Shown: positions 36,988-46,392, counted from the first letter of the stretch. The stretch is 64,000 nt of DNA from Oceanicella actignis (GCF_008124525.1 NZ_VNHJ01000005.1:62001-126000); one strand, 5' to 3'. The notes: a model not told the origin generated them from the letters alone. A program made the numbers and translations.

Positions 36988-37917
36988 TCATCGGGCGCGC
37001 TGGACCAGCGCCTGCAGGTGGGCGGCGACGCCCGAAGCCAGGCCCTGAAGATCATAACCGCCTTCCAGAGTCGAGACGATGCGCGCGCCGCAGGCCTCGG
37101 CCACGTCGCAGATCTGATGGGTGATCCAGGCAAAGTCGCCCGCCTCGAGCCGCAGGTTGGACAGCGGGTCGCGCACATGCGCATCGAAACCGGCCGAGAC
37201 GATGATCAGCTCGGGGTGGTGCGAGAGGACCGCCGGCAGCAGCTTCTTCTCCCAGGCGGCGCGGAAGGCCGCGCCGCCGTCGCCCGCGCGCAGCTCGGCG
37301 TTGAACACGTTGCCCGCCCCGCGCTCGGTCTCGCGCCCGGTGCCGGGATAGAGCGGCGATTCATGCGACGAGCAGAACACCGCCCGCGGGTCGCGCTCGA
37401 GCACGTCCTGCGTGCCGTTGCCGTGATGCACGTCGAAATCCAGCACGGCGACGCGGTGCAGGTGGCGGTTGTCGAGCGCGTGCAGCGCGCCGATGGCCGC
37501 GTTCGAGAACAGGCAAAAGCCCATCGCCGCCTCGCGCTCGGCATGATGGCCGGGGGGGCGGCAGGCGACGAAGGCCGCCTTCGCCTGGCCGTCCAGCACC
37601 ATGTCCACCGCCTGAACGACGCCGCCGGCGGCGTGCTCGGCCGCCTCGAGCGAGCCGGGCGACATGCTGGTGTCGGCGTCCAGCTGCGCCAGGCCCTCGG
37701 CCGGGGCCGCCTTGCGCAGGCGTTCGAGATAGGCGGGGCTGTGGGCCAGCAGCAGCTCGTGCTCTTGCGCGCGGCGCGCGGCGACGCGCGGCAGGGACGC
37801 GAATTCGGGCTGCGAGAACACGGCCTCGACGGCCTGCAGGCGCTCGGGCCGTTCGGGGTGGCCGGGCGGCGTCAGGTGCCCGGCGCTGGATTCATGGGTG
37901 ACGAGGGCGACGGTCAA
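36988..37917 (-). CDS. Histone deacetylase-family amidohydrolase
   Basis: The roughly 309-residue zinc hydrolase resembles class II histone deacetylases and bacterial acetylpolyamine/acetoin-utilisation proteins. It has P-P-G-H-P-E-R-P-E-R near the start, R-P-P-G-H-H-A (the active-site His pair), D-F-D-V-H-H-G-N-G-T (zinc ligands Asp and His), S-A-G-F-D-A-H (third ligand), and L-E-G-G-Y-D near the end. Its substrate could be an acetylated polyamine or protein lysine. The start is uncertain: TTG at 37917 with AAGGAA upstream gives the usual family N-terminus, and another TTG at 37962 would add 15 residues. The gene is followed by xseB after 11 bp. Confidence 0.9.
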   Translation of the reverse strand: MTVALVTHESSAGHLTPPGHPERPERLQAVEAVFSQPEFASLPRVAARRAQEHELLLAHSPAYLERLRKAAPAEGLAQLDADTSMSPGSLEAAEHAAGGVVQAVDMVLDGQAKAAFVACRPPGHHAEREAAMGFCLFSNAAIGALHALDNRHLHRVAVLDFDVHHGNGTQDVLERDPRAVFCSSHESPLYPGTGRETERGAGNVFNAELRAGDGGAAFRAAWEKKLLPAVLSHHPELIIVSAGFDAHVRDPLSNLRLEAGDFAWITHQICDVAEACGARIVSTLEGGYDLQGLASGVAAHLQALVQRAR

Positions 37918-37993
37918 GCGGCGTTCCTTCTTCTGGCGCGGGTTCGCGGCGCCCGCGGGCAAGCTCCACTCTGCCCCGCCGGGCGGCGCGCGC

Positions 37994-38875
37994 TCAAGCC
38001 CCGGCGATCTCGATGTCCAGCCCCAGATCGAGCGTGCCCGCCCCCATGGTCAGCCGCGAGCTCGAGATGAAGTCCACCCCCGCGGCGGCGATGGCCGGCA
38101 CGGTTTCGAGCGTGACGCCCCCCGAGGCCTCGAGCCGCGCCGGGCGCGGCGCCGCGCGGTTGATGGCGACGGCCTCGCGCAGGGCCTCGAGCGGGAAATT
38201 GTCCAGCAGCACCGCCTCGACCTCGGCCTCGAGCGCCTCGCGCAGCTGGGCGAGGGTGTCGACCTCGACCTCGATCGCCATCAGATGCCCCGCATAGGCG
38301 CGCGCCGCCGCCACCGCCTGCGCGACCCCGCCCGCGACGGCGATGTGGTTGTCCTTGATGAGGATTGCGTCGTCCAGCCCGAAGCGGTGATTCGCCGCGC
38401 CGCCGCAGCGCACGGCGTATTTCTCGAAGGCGCGCAGGCCCGGCGTGGTCTTGCGCGTGTCGCACACCCGCGCCCGCGTTCCCGCCGCCGCGGCGACGAA
38501 GCGCGCCGCCTGCGTCGCGATGCCCGAGAGGTGACACATGAAGTTCAGCGCCACCCGCTCGCCCGCCAGGATGGCGCGCGCCGAGCCCTCGACGCGCAGC
38601 GCCGCCTGCCCGGGGGCCAGCGCGTCGCCGTCGCGCGCCAGCGGCTCGACGCGCAGCCCGGCGCGCTGCATCTCGAAGGCGGCGCGGGCGAAATCGACGC
38701 CGCACAGCCGCCCCGCCTCGCGCGCGACGATGGCGGCGCGCGCCTGCGCATCGGGCGCGACGACGGCGCAGCTGGTCACGTCGCCCGCGCGGCCCAGATC
38801 CTCGCGCAGGGCGGCGGCGACGGCGTCCTCGACCAGGATCGCGGGCAGGGTCGCGGGGTAGGGCGTGCGGGTCAT
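37994..38875 (-). CDS. nadC: Nicotinate-nucleotide pyrophosphorylase (quinolinate phosphoribosyltransferase)
   Basis: The 293-residue enzyme makes nicotinate mononucleotide from quinolinate and PRPP in NAD synthesis. The signatures are D-L-G-R-A-G-D-V-T-S, F-M-C-H-L-S-G-I-A-T, D-T-R-K-T-T-P-G-L-R, K-Y-A-V-R-C-G-G-A-A-N-H-R-F-G-L-D-D, L-I-K-D-N-H-I, E-V-E-V-D-T, L-L-D-N-F and A-S-G-G-V-T. The ATG at 38875 follows AAGGAGG; upstream methionines lack such a signal. nadA and nadB are not in the window. Confidence 0.96.
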   Translation of the reverse strand: MTRTPYPATLPAILVEDAVAAALREDLGRAGDVTSCAVVAPDAQARAAIVAREAGRLCGVDFARAAFEMQRAGLRVEPLARDGDALAPGQAALRVEGSARAILAGERVALNFMCHLSGIATQAARFVAAAAGTRARVCDTRKTTPGLRAFEKYAVRCGGAANHRFGLDDAILIKDNHIAVAGGVAQAVAAARAYAGHLMAIEVEVDTLAQLREALEAEVEAVLLDNFPLEALREAVAINRAAPRPARLEASGGVTLETVPAIAAAGVDFISSSRLTMGAGTLDLGLDIEIAGA

Positions 38876-39052
38876 GCCGGGCCTCCTTGTGGGGTCTGGG
38901 CGCACCATGTCGCCGGCCGGTCCCCGGCGCAAGGGGGCGGCGCGCGGCGCTTGGGACCTTTGGCCTGATGCGCGAAGGCGACGCCCGCCGACGGATGCGC
39001 CCGCGCGCGCGCCGCGCGCTTTGCCGCGCGCCGTTCATGGGTTATTCAAGAG

Positions 39053-39074
39053 ATCCGCGCATGTTCGCGCGGAT
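39053..39074. promoter_or_regulatory. Candidate operator dyad upstream of allA
   Basis: ATCCGCGC (39053-39060) and GCGCGGAT (39067-39074) are perfect inverted arms separated by ATGTTC. The dyad lies about 56 bp before the allA start in an otherwise unassigned 254-bp gap. The binding protein is unknown; a hairpin in the leader is an alternative. Confidence 0.35.
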
Positions 39075-39129
39075 GCGTTGCGTATGTGGAAATGGCCGGG
39101 GGCTCCGGCCGGATCGAGAGAGTAGGCGT

Positions 39130-39624
39130 GTGAGACTCGTAACCCGAACGCTGTTCGCCGAACCGCTGACCGCGCGCGCCTTCGCGCCGTTCGGTCATGT
39201 CATCGAACCCGACCCTTCGGCGGCCGAGCGCGCCGACGAAGGCCATGCCGAGCGCTTCCGAACCGCGCCGCCGCTGCCGCTGGCCGGCGCCGCGCCGTCG
39301 GTGACGCTGCACCGCGCCCGCCGCCGTCCGCTGATCGCGCAATGGCTTCAGCGCCACCCCGCGGGGGCCGAGGCCTGCATCCCTCTGGGCGGGGCCGAGT
39401 GGCTTGTTCTGGTTGCCGAGGATGCCGAGGGGCTGCCCGGCATGGGCCGGATGCGCCTGTTCCGTTGCCGCGGCGATCAGGGGGTGCAGTTCGGCCGCGG
39501 CGTCTGGCGCCATCCGCCCATCGCCCTGGCACGCGAGCAGGATTTCCTGATCGTCGAGCCCGACCCCGCCGCCGCCGCGCCCGAGCTGGCCGACCTGCCC
39601 GAAATCGTCGCCCTGGCGCCCTGA
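39130..39624 (+). CDS. allA: Ureidoglycolate lyase (AllA-type)
   Basis: The 164-residue cupin-fold enzyme would split ureidoglycolate into glyoxylate and urea at the end of purine (allantoin) breakdown. The family pattern includes L-T-A-R-A-F-A-P-F-G-H-V-I-E near the start. It continues with R-P-L-I-A-Q-W-L-Q-R-H-P, A-C-I-P-L-G-G-A-E-W-L-V-L-V and G-V-W-R-H-P-P-I-A. The start is GTG at 39130 after GAGAGAGTAGG; earlier in-frame ATGs would add an Arg-rich, motif-free extension. No other allantoin genes lie nearby. It is convergent with the HyuA-like gene. Confidence 0.87.
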   Translation: MRLVTRTLFAEPLTARAFAPFGHVIEPDPSAAERADEGHAERFRTAPPLPLAGAAPSVTLHRARRRPLIAQWLQRHPAGAEACIPLGGAEWLVLVAEDAEGLPGMGRMRLFRCRGDQGVQFGRGVWRHPPIALAREQDFLIVEPDPAAAAPELADLPEIVALAP

Positions 39625-39645
39625 CCCCGCCCTGCGCCCGCGCGC

Positions 39646-41667
39646 TCAGTCCGGCGCGGCAAGGCGCGGGCGCCCCGAGGCCTCGACCTCGATGACCGCC
39701 TCGACGATCACCTCGCGCCCCTCGATGACGGCGCGGCGCACGCGGCGCGCGGCGCGCAGCTCGACGGCGCCGGCGCCGGCCGCCTGGGCGTCCGCGCGCG
39801 CGGCGGCGCGCAGTTCGCGCTCGGCATGGACGCAGGCGGCCTCGAAATCGGCGAAATCGCGCGGCTCGGAGGGCAGATGCGCGCGAAAGCGGCCTTCCTC
39901 GGGGCAGGTGACGACGGCGCGCCGCGTGACCGCGACCCGCCCCGCCACGGCGCCCACGGCGTTGGCCACGTCGGCATGCTCGGGGATCAGGGCGCGCGCG
40001 CCCAGCATCTGCGCCACTTGCGGGTAATGCGCGCGCGCCGCCGCCCCCAGCCCGATCAGCGGCAGCCGAAGCGTCAGCGACGGGCGGACAAGGGCGCCGC
40101 GGCCCTCGAGCGCGGCGGCCGCCAGCGCCGAGCGCGCCGCCTCGGGCGGCAGCCCGTCCTCGGCCAGGGCGGTCTCCAGCACCGCTTCGGCCGACAGGCG
40201 GCGCAGCCGCGCCAGCGTGCGGCGGGCGGCCTCTTCGGGACCGTCGGCCCAGGGGCGCCCGTCGCCGCCCCGCCGCCGCGCCATGATCTGCGCGCCGATG
40301 CGCGCGGCCTCGGCGTCCCAGTCGGTCTGCAGCCCAAGGACATGCGCCGCGTCGGAAGGGGTGAAGGCGCACAGCCGCGCCAGCCCGCGCGCGATCAGCC
40401 GCTCGGCCGCCGCCGCCATGGGCCGCGTTGCGGTCAGCTCGGCCATTGGGGCGGGGGCCTGGGCGATGCGCGCGGCGATCCGGGCCTCGCGCGGGTCGAG
40501 CCCGGCGGGCGCGGGCGCCAGCGCGGCCAGAAAGCGGCCGTCCTCGGGGTGAGGCCGCGGCGCGGCCAGCTGCGCGCGCAGCGCCGCGAGCAGTCCGGGA
40601 TGCAGCCGCGCCGTCAGCGCCAGCGGCTGCGCGCGCCGCGGGCCCAGAACCAGCGTCGGCGCAAGGCCGCCATCGTCGAGCCGCGCCTCGCTGTCGCCGC
40701 CAAGCCCATGCGCCGCGATGGCCACGGCCTCGACCATCGTCGCATGCCCGCCCACCCGCGCGCCCTCGGGCGCAAGGCGCGGGCGCCCGTCGCGCAGCAC
40801 GGCGATGTCGGTGGTCGTGCCGCCGATATCCGCCGCCACCGCGTCGCGCGCGCCGGTCAGGAAGGCCGCCCCGACCAGCGAGGCCGCCGGCCCCGACAGG
40901 ATCGTCTCGATCGGGCGCGCGCGCGCGAAATCGGCCGAGACCAGCGCCCCGTCGCCGCGCACCGTCATCAGCGGCGCATCGACGCCCAGCGCGCGAAGCT
41001 CGGCCTCGACCGCCGCGACGAGCCGGTCGATCAGCCCCACCAGCCGCGCGTTCAGCAAGGTGGTCAGCGCCCGCCGCGGACCGCCCACGCGCGCGCTCAG
41101 CTCGTGCGAGCACGTCGCCGCCAGCCCGGCGCGCGCGCGGATCAGCTCGCGCGCGGCCAGCTCATGCGCCGGGTTGCGCACCGAGAACTGGGCCGCGACC
41201 GCGGCGGCGCGAATCGGCCGGCCGCGCGCGCGCGCCGCGTCCAGCGCGCGCTCGAGCGCGTCGGCGAAGGCAAGGGCGTCGAAGGGCGCCGCCTCGACGC
41301 CGTGAGCGTCGTGTCCGCCGGCGGCGAAGATGACCGGGTCCGGGCCCAGCGCGGCGTCCAGCCCGTCGCGGCGCGCCGCCTCGGGCGGAAAGCCGATGAG
41401 CGCCAGCAGGGCCGGCTCGCCCTGGCCCTCGACCAGCGCGTTGGTGGCCAGCGTGGTGGACAGCGCCGCCAGGGCGATCCGATCGGGCGCGATTCCCGCG
41501 GCGTCGAGCGCGCGGCGCGCGGCCTCGGCCACCCCGCGCGACAGGTCCGGGCGGGTCGTCAGCGCCTTGGCCTTGCCCAGCACCGCGCGCGCGGGCGGCA
41601 AGCCGTCGTCCAGCACCGCCGCGTCGGTGTAGGTTCCGCCCGTGTCCACGCCCAGCAGCAGCGCCAT
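39646..41667 (-). CDS. Hydantoinase/oxoprolinase subunit A-like protein
   Basis: The 673-residue protein matches the HyuA family of ATP-dependent ring-opening enzymes. An N-terminal actin-like ATPase segment carries L-G-V-D-T-G-G-T-Y-T-D-A-A-V and S-T-T-L-A-T-N-A-L-V-E-G. A second, A-A-D-I-G-G-T-T-T-D-I-A-V-L, lies near residue 300. Partner HyuB (alpha) subunits are usually encoded next door but none is present, and the protein is slightly shorter than classical HyuA. The substrate might be a hydantoin, oxoproline or a related lactam; the adjacent allA makes a purine-derived ring tempting but unproven. GGGAAGGGAGA precedes the ATG. Confidence 0.85.
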   Translation of the reverse strand: MALLLGVDTGGTYTDAAVLDDGLPPARAVLGKAKALTTRPDLSRGVAEAARRALDAAGIAPDRIALAALSTTLATNALVEGQGEPALLALIGFPPEAARRDGLDAALGPDPVIFAAGGHDAHGVEAAPFDALAFADALERALDAARARGRPIRAAAVAAQFSVRNPAHELAARELIRARAGLAATCSHELSARVGGPRRALTTLLNARLVGLIDRLVAAVEAELRALGVDAPLMTVRGDGALVSADFARARPIETILSGPAASLVGAAFLTGARDAVAADIGGTTTDIAVLRDGRPRLAPEGARVGGHATMVEAVAIAAHGLGGDSEARLDDGGLAPTLVLGPRRAQPLALTARLHPGLLAALRAQLAAPRPHPEDGRFLAALAPAPAGLDPREARIAARIAQAPAPMAELTATRPMAAAAERLIARGLARLCAFTPSDAAHVLGLQTDWDAEAARIGAQIMARRRGGDGRPWADGPEEAARRTLARLRRLSAEAVLETALAEDGLPPEAARSALAAAALEGRGALVRPSLTLRLPLIGLGAAARAHYPQVAQMLGARALIPEHADVANAVGAVAGRVAVTRRAVVTCPEEGRFRAHLPSEPRDFADFEAACVHAERELRAAARADAQAAGAGAVELRAARRVRRAVIEGREVIVEAVIEVEASGRPRLAAPD

Positions 41668-41772
41668 GGCGCTCTCCCTTCCCGGCGCCCCGCGCGCCGC
41701 CCGGGCAAACGCCTAGCGCGCCGCGGCCCGCCGCGCCAGCCCCCGCGCGGGGCGGGCGGCGGGTCTGGCCGA

Positions 41773-41800
41773 TTGCATTCGCGGCGCAAATGGTCATATT
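41773..41800 (+). promoter_or_regulatory. Candidate accA promoter
   Basis: TTGCAT (41773-41778) and CATATT (41795-41800) with 16-bp spacing lie 64 bp before accA, in an AT-richer patch of the 196-bp divergent gap. Confidence 0.45.
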
Positions 41801-41863
41801 CCGCACGCGGCCGGGCGCCGGCGGCGCGACTTCGGCGAGACAACGGACGAGGCGGCGAAGCCG

Positions 41864-42823
41864 ATGCGGAACTATCTTGAATTCGAGAAGGGCCTGGCCG
41901 ACATCGAGGGCAAGGCGGCCGAGCTGCGCGCGCTGGCGCGGTCGGACCCGCAGATGGATGTCGAGGCCGAGGCCGAGGCGCTGGACGCGCGCGCGCGCAA
42001 GCTGCTCGAGGAGCTCTACTCCGACCTCTCGGCCTGGCGCAAATGCCAGGTGGCCCGCCACCCCGAGCGGCCGCACGCGCTGGACGTGATCCAGACCCTG
42101 TTCACCGAGTTCACCCCCCTGGCGGGCGACCGCAACTTCGCCGAGGATCTGGCCATCGTCGGCGGGCTGGCGCGCTTTCGCGACCAGCCGGTGGTGGTGC
42201 TGGGGCACGAGAAGGGCGCCGACACCAAGTCGCGCCTCGAGCGCAATTTCGGCATGGCGCGCCCCGAGGGCTACCGCAAGGCGGTGCGGCTGATGGACCT
42301 GGCCGACCGCTTCGGCCTGCCCGTGATCACGCTGGTGGACACCGCCGGCGCCTATCCGGGCAAGGGCGCCGAAGAGCGCGGCCAGGCCGAGGCCATCGCC
42401 CGCTCGACCGAAAAGTGCCTGTCGATCGGCGTGCCGCTGGTGTCGGTCATCATCGGCGAGGGCGGCTCGGGCGGCGCGGTGGCGCTGGCGGCGGGCGATC
42501 GGGTGGCGATGCTGGAACATTCCGTCTATTCGGTGATCTCGCCCGAGGGCTGCGCCTCGATCCTGTGGAAGGACGCCGAGAAGATGCGCGAGGCCGCCGA
42601 GGCGCTGCGCCTGACGGCGCAGGATCTCAAGAAGCTGGGCGTGATCGATCGCATCATCCCCGAGCCCCTGGGCGGCGCGCATCGCGACCGCGAGGCGGCC
42701 ATCGCCGCCATCGGCGAGGCCATCGGCCAGATGCTGGACGAGCTGTCCGGCCAGCCGGCCGACGCGCTGCGCCAGGCGCGCCGGCGCAAGTATCTGGAGA
42801 TGGGGCGCAAGGGCCTGCACTGA
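41864..42823 (+). CDS. accA: Acetyl-CoA carboxylase carboxyltransferase subunit alpha
   Basis: The 319-residue subunit pairs with AccD to transfer carboxyl from biotin to acetyl-CoA for fatty-acid synthesis. It begins with the typical [15 protein letters not shown] and shows [10 protein letters not shown] and [13 protein letters not shown]. It continues with [27 protein letters not shown], and [13 protein letters not shown]. accD is elsewhere, as is common. The ribosome-binding site is weak. Confidence 0.98.
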   Translation: MRNYLEFEKGLADIEGKAAELRALARSDPQMDVEAEAEALDARARKLLEELYSDLSAWRKCQVARHPERPHALDVIQTLFTEFTPLAGDRNFAEDLAIVGGLARFRDQPVVVLGHEKGADTKSRLERNFGMARPEGYRKAVRLMDLADRFGLPVITLVDTAGAYPGKGAEERGQAEAIARSTEKCLSIGVPLVSVIIGEGGSGGAVALAAGDRVAMLEHSVYSVISPEGCASILWKDAEKMREAAEALRLTAQDLKKLGVIDRIIPEPLGGAHRDREAAIAAIGEAIGQMLDELSGQPADALRQARRRKYLEMGRKGLH

Positions 42824-42882
42824 CCCGCGCCGCCGGCGCGATCAGCCTGCCCGCGCGGCGCCGGCGCGCCCGGCTTGCTCCT

Positions 42883-42958
42883 GCGCCGCTTGGCGCACTC
42901 GGCCTGTCCTGCGCGGCTTGGTGCGCTCAGCCAGACCCGCGCGGCTTGGCGCGGCGCG
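42883..42958. repeat. 28-bp tandem repeat reaching into the end of hrpB
   Basis: Units at 42883-42910 and 42911-42938 plus a partial third at 42939-42958 share GCGCsGCTTGGygCrCTCrGCC. The second unit contains the hrpB stop codon at 42927, and the third encodes part of the HrpB C-terminus, so the repeat spans a gene boundary. Confidence 0.7.
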
Positions 42959-45497
42959 TCGGCGGCGCGCTCAGCGGATCCTCGGGCCAGGGGTGGCGCG
43001 GGTATCGGCCGCGCATGTCCTTGCGCACATCGGCGTAGGAGCTGCGCCAGAAGCCCGGCAGGTCGCCGGTGGTCTGCACCGGGCGGCCGGCGGGCGACAG
43101 AAGGTCCACCGTCAGCCGCACCCGCCCGCCGCCGACCGAGGGGTGCGCGTCCAGCCCGAACAGCTCTTGCAGACGCACGGCGATGGCCGGGGGCTCGCGG
43201 TCGTAGTCGATGGGCGCGCGCGTGCCGGCGGGGGTGACGAAATGGGCCGGGGCCAGGCGCTCGAGCGCCTCGCGCGCGTTCCAGTCCAGCGCCTGCTCCA
43301 GCACGCGGGCAAGGTCCAGCCGCTGCAGGTCCTCGGCCCGGCGCAGCCCTTGCAGATGGGGCGTCAGCCAGTCGTCGAGCGTGGCCAGGAGCCCCTCGTC
43401 CGACCAGTCGGGCAGCGCCGCGCCCGCCGCCGCCGCGTAGCGCACGCGCGCGCGCAGACGCCGGGCCGCCGCGCTCCATGGCAGGGCCTGGAGGCCAAGC
43501 TGGCGCACGCCCTCGGCCATGGCGGCGGCCAGCGCCTCGGGCGGCGCGTCGCTCCAGCGGCGGTCGTCCAGCGCGACGGCGCCCAGCATGCGCCGGATGC
43601 GCGCGCGCACGGCGCGCTCGCGGGGGGACCAGGCGCAGATGCGGCGCTCTTCGATCCGGTCGGCGAACAGCTCTTCGATGTCGGCGCGGGTCAGGGGGGC
43701 GGCGCGGCGAATGCGCGCCTCGCGCGGGTCGCCGTCGGCGTCGGCCACGGCCAGAAAGGGCGCCGCGGCCAGCGAATCATCCGCGGGCAGGGCGGCGCCC
43801 TTGCCCGAAACCATCAGATGCCGCACCGGCGCGCCGGGCGCCGCGCCGCCGGGCGGCGGCGGGCGGCGCATGGCGACGCGATCGGGATAGGCGCGCGCGG
43901 CCAGACGCCCCACCGCGTGGGGCTCGGGAGCGGGGCGCCGGCCCGCGGAAGGCCGCGCGCCCGCCCGCAGTCCGGCAGCCCGCATCAGGCGCCGCGCCGC
44001 CTGCCGCGGCGCGTTCAGCCGCGCCGGGTCCGCGCCATGGTCGCGCGCGCCGCGCAGCGCCTCGATGCGCAGCGTCAGATCGCAAGGCGCGCCCGGGGGC
44101 AGGGGGTCGCGCTCTTCGAGCAGGGCGGCGAGCTCGGCCGCGGCCTCGGCGTCCTCTCCGGCCTCGGCGGCGCGCAGGATCATGTGCCCCAGCCGCGGAT
44201 GCGCCGGCAGCCGCGCCAGGCGGCGCCCGTGTTCGGTCGGTCTGCCCTCGGCGTCCAGCGCCTCGAGCGCGCGCAGCAGCGCCCGCGCCTCGGCCATGGC
44301 CGGGGCCGGCGGCTGGTCGATGAAGCGCAGCTGCTCGGGCTCGGCCCCCCACAGCGCCAGCTCGAGCGCCAGCGCCGTCAGGTCCGCCTCGAGGATCTCG
44401 GCCGGCGGCTGTGCGGGCAGCGCGCCCTCTTCGCCGCGGGTCCACATGCGATAGCACACCCCCGGCTCCAGCCGCCCGGCGCGGCCGCGCCGCTGCTCGG
44501 CCTCGGCGCGCGAGACGGGCTCGGTCACGAGGCGCGACATGCCCGAGGCCGGATCGAAGCGCGCGCGCCGGGCGCGGCCCGCGTCGACGACGATGCGCAC
44601 GCCCTCGATCGTCAGCGAGGTTTCGGCCACCGACGTCGCCAGAACCACCTTGCGCCGCCCCTCGGGCGCGGGTTCGAGCGCGGCGCGCTGGCGCGCGAAG
44701 GGCATCGCGCCGTGCAGCGGCCTGACCAGCGCGTCGGCGGGCAGGCGCGGCGCAAGCAGGCGCTCGACGCGGGCGATCTCGGCCGCCCCGGGCAGAAAGA
44801 CCAGGGCGCTGCCGCGCTCTTCGGACAGGGCGCGCAGGATCAGCTCGCCGGCGGCCTCCTCGAAGCGGGGGCCGCGGCGGTCGGGGCGCCGCCAGGGACG
44901 CTCGAGCCAGCGGGTCTCGACCGGAAACATGCGCCCCTCGGCGCGGATGCGCGCGGCCCCGCCCATGGCCTGCGCCAGGCGCGCGCCCTCGAGCGTGGCC
45001 GACATGGCGATGATGCGCAGATCCTCGCGCAGCGCCTCCTGCGCCTCGAGCGCCAGGGCAAGGCCCAGATCGGCGTTGAGCGAGCGTTCATGAATCTCGT
45101 CGAAGATGATCGCGGAAACGCCGCTCATCTCCGGGTCGTCCTGCAGCATCCGCGTCAGGATCCCCTCGGTCACGACCTCGATGCGGCAGTCGGGGCCGAT
45201 GCGCGTCTCGCCGCGAATGCGCCAACCCACGCGCGCGCCGGGCGCCTCGCCCAACAGGGCGGCGATGCGCTCGGCCGCGGCGCGGGCCGCGACGCGCCGG
45301 GGCTGCAGCATGACGATGCGCCCCAGGGCCCAGGGCTGGCCAAGCAGGGCGGGGGGAACCAGCGTCGTCTTGCCCGCGCCGGGCGGGGCCTCGAAAACGG
45401 CGCGGCTGCCCTCGCGCAAGGCGTCCAGCAGCGCGGGCAGCGCGGCGCGCGCGGGCAGGTCGGGCAGGCGGGCGATGTCGGGCGCAAGCGGCGTCAT
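42927..45497 (-). CDS. hrpB: ATP-dependent RNA helicase HrpB
   Basis: The 856-residue DEAH-box helicase has Walker A P-P-G-A-G-K-T-T at 38-45 and motif II D-E-I-H in I-I-F-D-E-I-H-E-R-S-L. Motif III is M-S-A-T, and motifs V/VI include A-T-S-V-A-E-T-S-L-T-I and R-A-E-A-E-Q-R-R-G-R-A-G-R. The large C-terminal HrpB domain (about residues 500-850) ends with G-G-G-R-V-R-L-T-V-D-L-L-S-P-A-G-R-P-V and the family motif W-R-S-S-Y-A-D-V-R-K-D-M-R-G-R-Y-P-R-H-P-W-P-E. Its cellular RNA substrate is unknown. The start at 45497 is preceded by no strong signal. Confidence 0.94.
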   Translation of the reverse strand: MTPLAPDIARLPDLPARAALPALLDALREGSRAVFEAPPGAGKTTLVPPALLGQPWALGRIVMLQPRRVAARAAAERIAALLGEAPGARVGWRIRGETRIGPDCRIEVVTEGILTRMLQDDPEMSGVSAIIFDEIHERSLNADLGLALALEAQEALREDLRIIAMSATLEGARLAQAMGGAARIRAEGRMFPVETRWLERPWRRPDRRGPRFEEAAGELILRALSEERGSALVFLPGAAEIARVERLLAPRLPADALVRPLHGAMPFARQRAALEPAPEGRRKVVLATSVAETSLTIEGVRIVVDAGRARRARFDPASGMSRLVTEPVSRAEAEQRRGRAGRLEPGVCYRMWTRGEEGALPAQPPAEILEADLTALALELALWGAEPEQLRFIDQPPAPAMAEARALLRALEALDAEGRPTEHGRRLARLPAHPRLGHMILRAAEAGEDAEAAAELAALLEERDPLPPGAPCDLTLRIEALRGARDHGADPARLNAPRQAARRLMRAAGLRAGARPSAGRRPAPEPHAVGRLAARAYPDRVAMRRPPPPGGAAPGAPVRHLMVSGKGAALPADDSLAAAPFLAVADADGDPREARIRRAAPLTRADIEELFADRIEERRICAWSPRERAVRARIRRMLGAVALDDRRWSDAPPEALAAAMAEGVRQLGLQALPWSAAARRLRARVRYAAAAGAALPDWSDEGLLATLDDWLTPHLQGLRRAEDLQRLDLARVLEQALDWNAREALERLAPAHFVTPAGTRAPIDYDREPPAIAVRLQELFGLDAHPSVGGGRVRLTVDLLSPAGRPVQTTGDLPGFWRSSYADVRKDMRGRYPRHPWPEDPLSAPPTRRAKPRGSG

Positions 45498-45539
45498 GGC
45501 GCAACGCCTAGCGCGGCCGCGCGCGGGCGCCAAGGCGCG

Positions 45540-46307
45540 TCAGTCGCGGCGCAGCGCCACCAGAAGGCCCCAGCCCGTATCGACCGTCACGCGGCGCAGC
45601 CTGGCCGCGCCGGTCGGCTGGTCCTCGAAGTCCAGGCTGAAGGCGATGTCGGGAGATTTCATGTCCTTGGGCCGATAGCCGGCGACGCGCTTGAAGCGGC
45701 CGTGGCAGCGCAGCTCGCCCGAATCGCGCCGCGTCGGCGGCCCCAGCGTGATCTGCGCGCGCCGGCGGCCGTCGAAAATGTCCAGCGAGCGCGGGCAGAT
45801 GTTGGCGATGGGGGCCGGGCGCAACACCGTGGCCGCCGCCGAGAGCGGATCCAGCACGCCGATCTGCACCGCCGGGTCGATCTCGTAGGGCTTCGGCTTG
45901 AAGGGCGGATCGGCCTTGACCTCGCGCGGGGCGAGGGGGCCGAACGCGATCTCGACCTGCTGGCGCTTGCCGCCGAAATCGCCGACGGCGCGAAAGGCCT
46001 CGGGTTTCGGCGCGGGCGCCAGCGCGCCTTGCGCCTGCGCGTCATAGGCGGCGTCGTAGAATGCGCCGACGATCCCGGCCGTGACGGCGCGCGAGACGAT
46101 GCTGTAGCGCCGTCCGTCTTCGCTCAGCGTGACGCTGACCTCGCCGGCGCGAATGCCGCCGAAATGCACGTCGAAGCGCGCCGCCACGCTTGCCTCGGGC
46201 GCCGCTGCGGCGGGCGCGGCGTGCGGTGCAGGGGCCGCGATCGCCAGCGCGGCCGCCGCAAGGGCCGCCGCATGGCGCCGCACGGGGTTTGATGGACGCC
46301 GCGTCAT
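45540..46307 (-). CDS. DUF3108-type periplasmic protein
   Basis: The 255-residue protein begins with a signal peptide (R-R-H-A-A-A-L-A-A-A-A-L-A-I-A, cleavage near residue 30-36). The mature part matches DUF3108-like proteins of alphaproteobacteria: F-D-V-H-F-G-G-I-R-A-G-E-V-S-V-T-L-S, then Y-S-I-V-S-R-A-V-T-A-G, D-P-L-S-A-A-A-T-V-L, R-P-A-P, I-F-D-G-R-R-R-A-Q-I-T-L, and a late sheet ending W-G-L-L-V-A-L. A lipid-binding, beta-rich fold is inferred for the family; no function is established. It is 42 bp upstream of hrpB in the same direction. Confidence 0.82.
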   Translation of the reverse strand: MTRRPSNPVRRHAAALAAAALAIAAPAPHAAPAAAAPEASVAARFDVHFGGIRAGEVSVTLSEDGRRYSIVSRAVTAGIVGAFYDAAYDAQAQGALAPAPKPEAFRAVGDFGGKRQQVEIAFGPLAPREVKADPPFKPKPYEIDPAVQIGVLDPLSAAATVLRPAPIANICPRSLDIFDGRRRAQITLGPPTRRDSGELRCHGRFKRVAGYRPKDMKSPDIAFSLDFEDQPTGAARLRRVTVDTGWGLLVALRRD

Positions 46308-46392
46308 GCGCTTCTCCTCGGCTGCGGGGTTCTGCGGCGTTTACTTATGCGCTACAGAGCCGGTGTCCAGACCGCCGTCGCAGAGGAAGCCG

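Noticed and set aside
46308-46392. Promoter of meaB in the 85-bp divergent gap (TTCTGC and TACAGA, 17-bp spacing)
   Set aside because: The -35 box is weak, so the pair is not listed as a feature.
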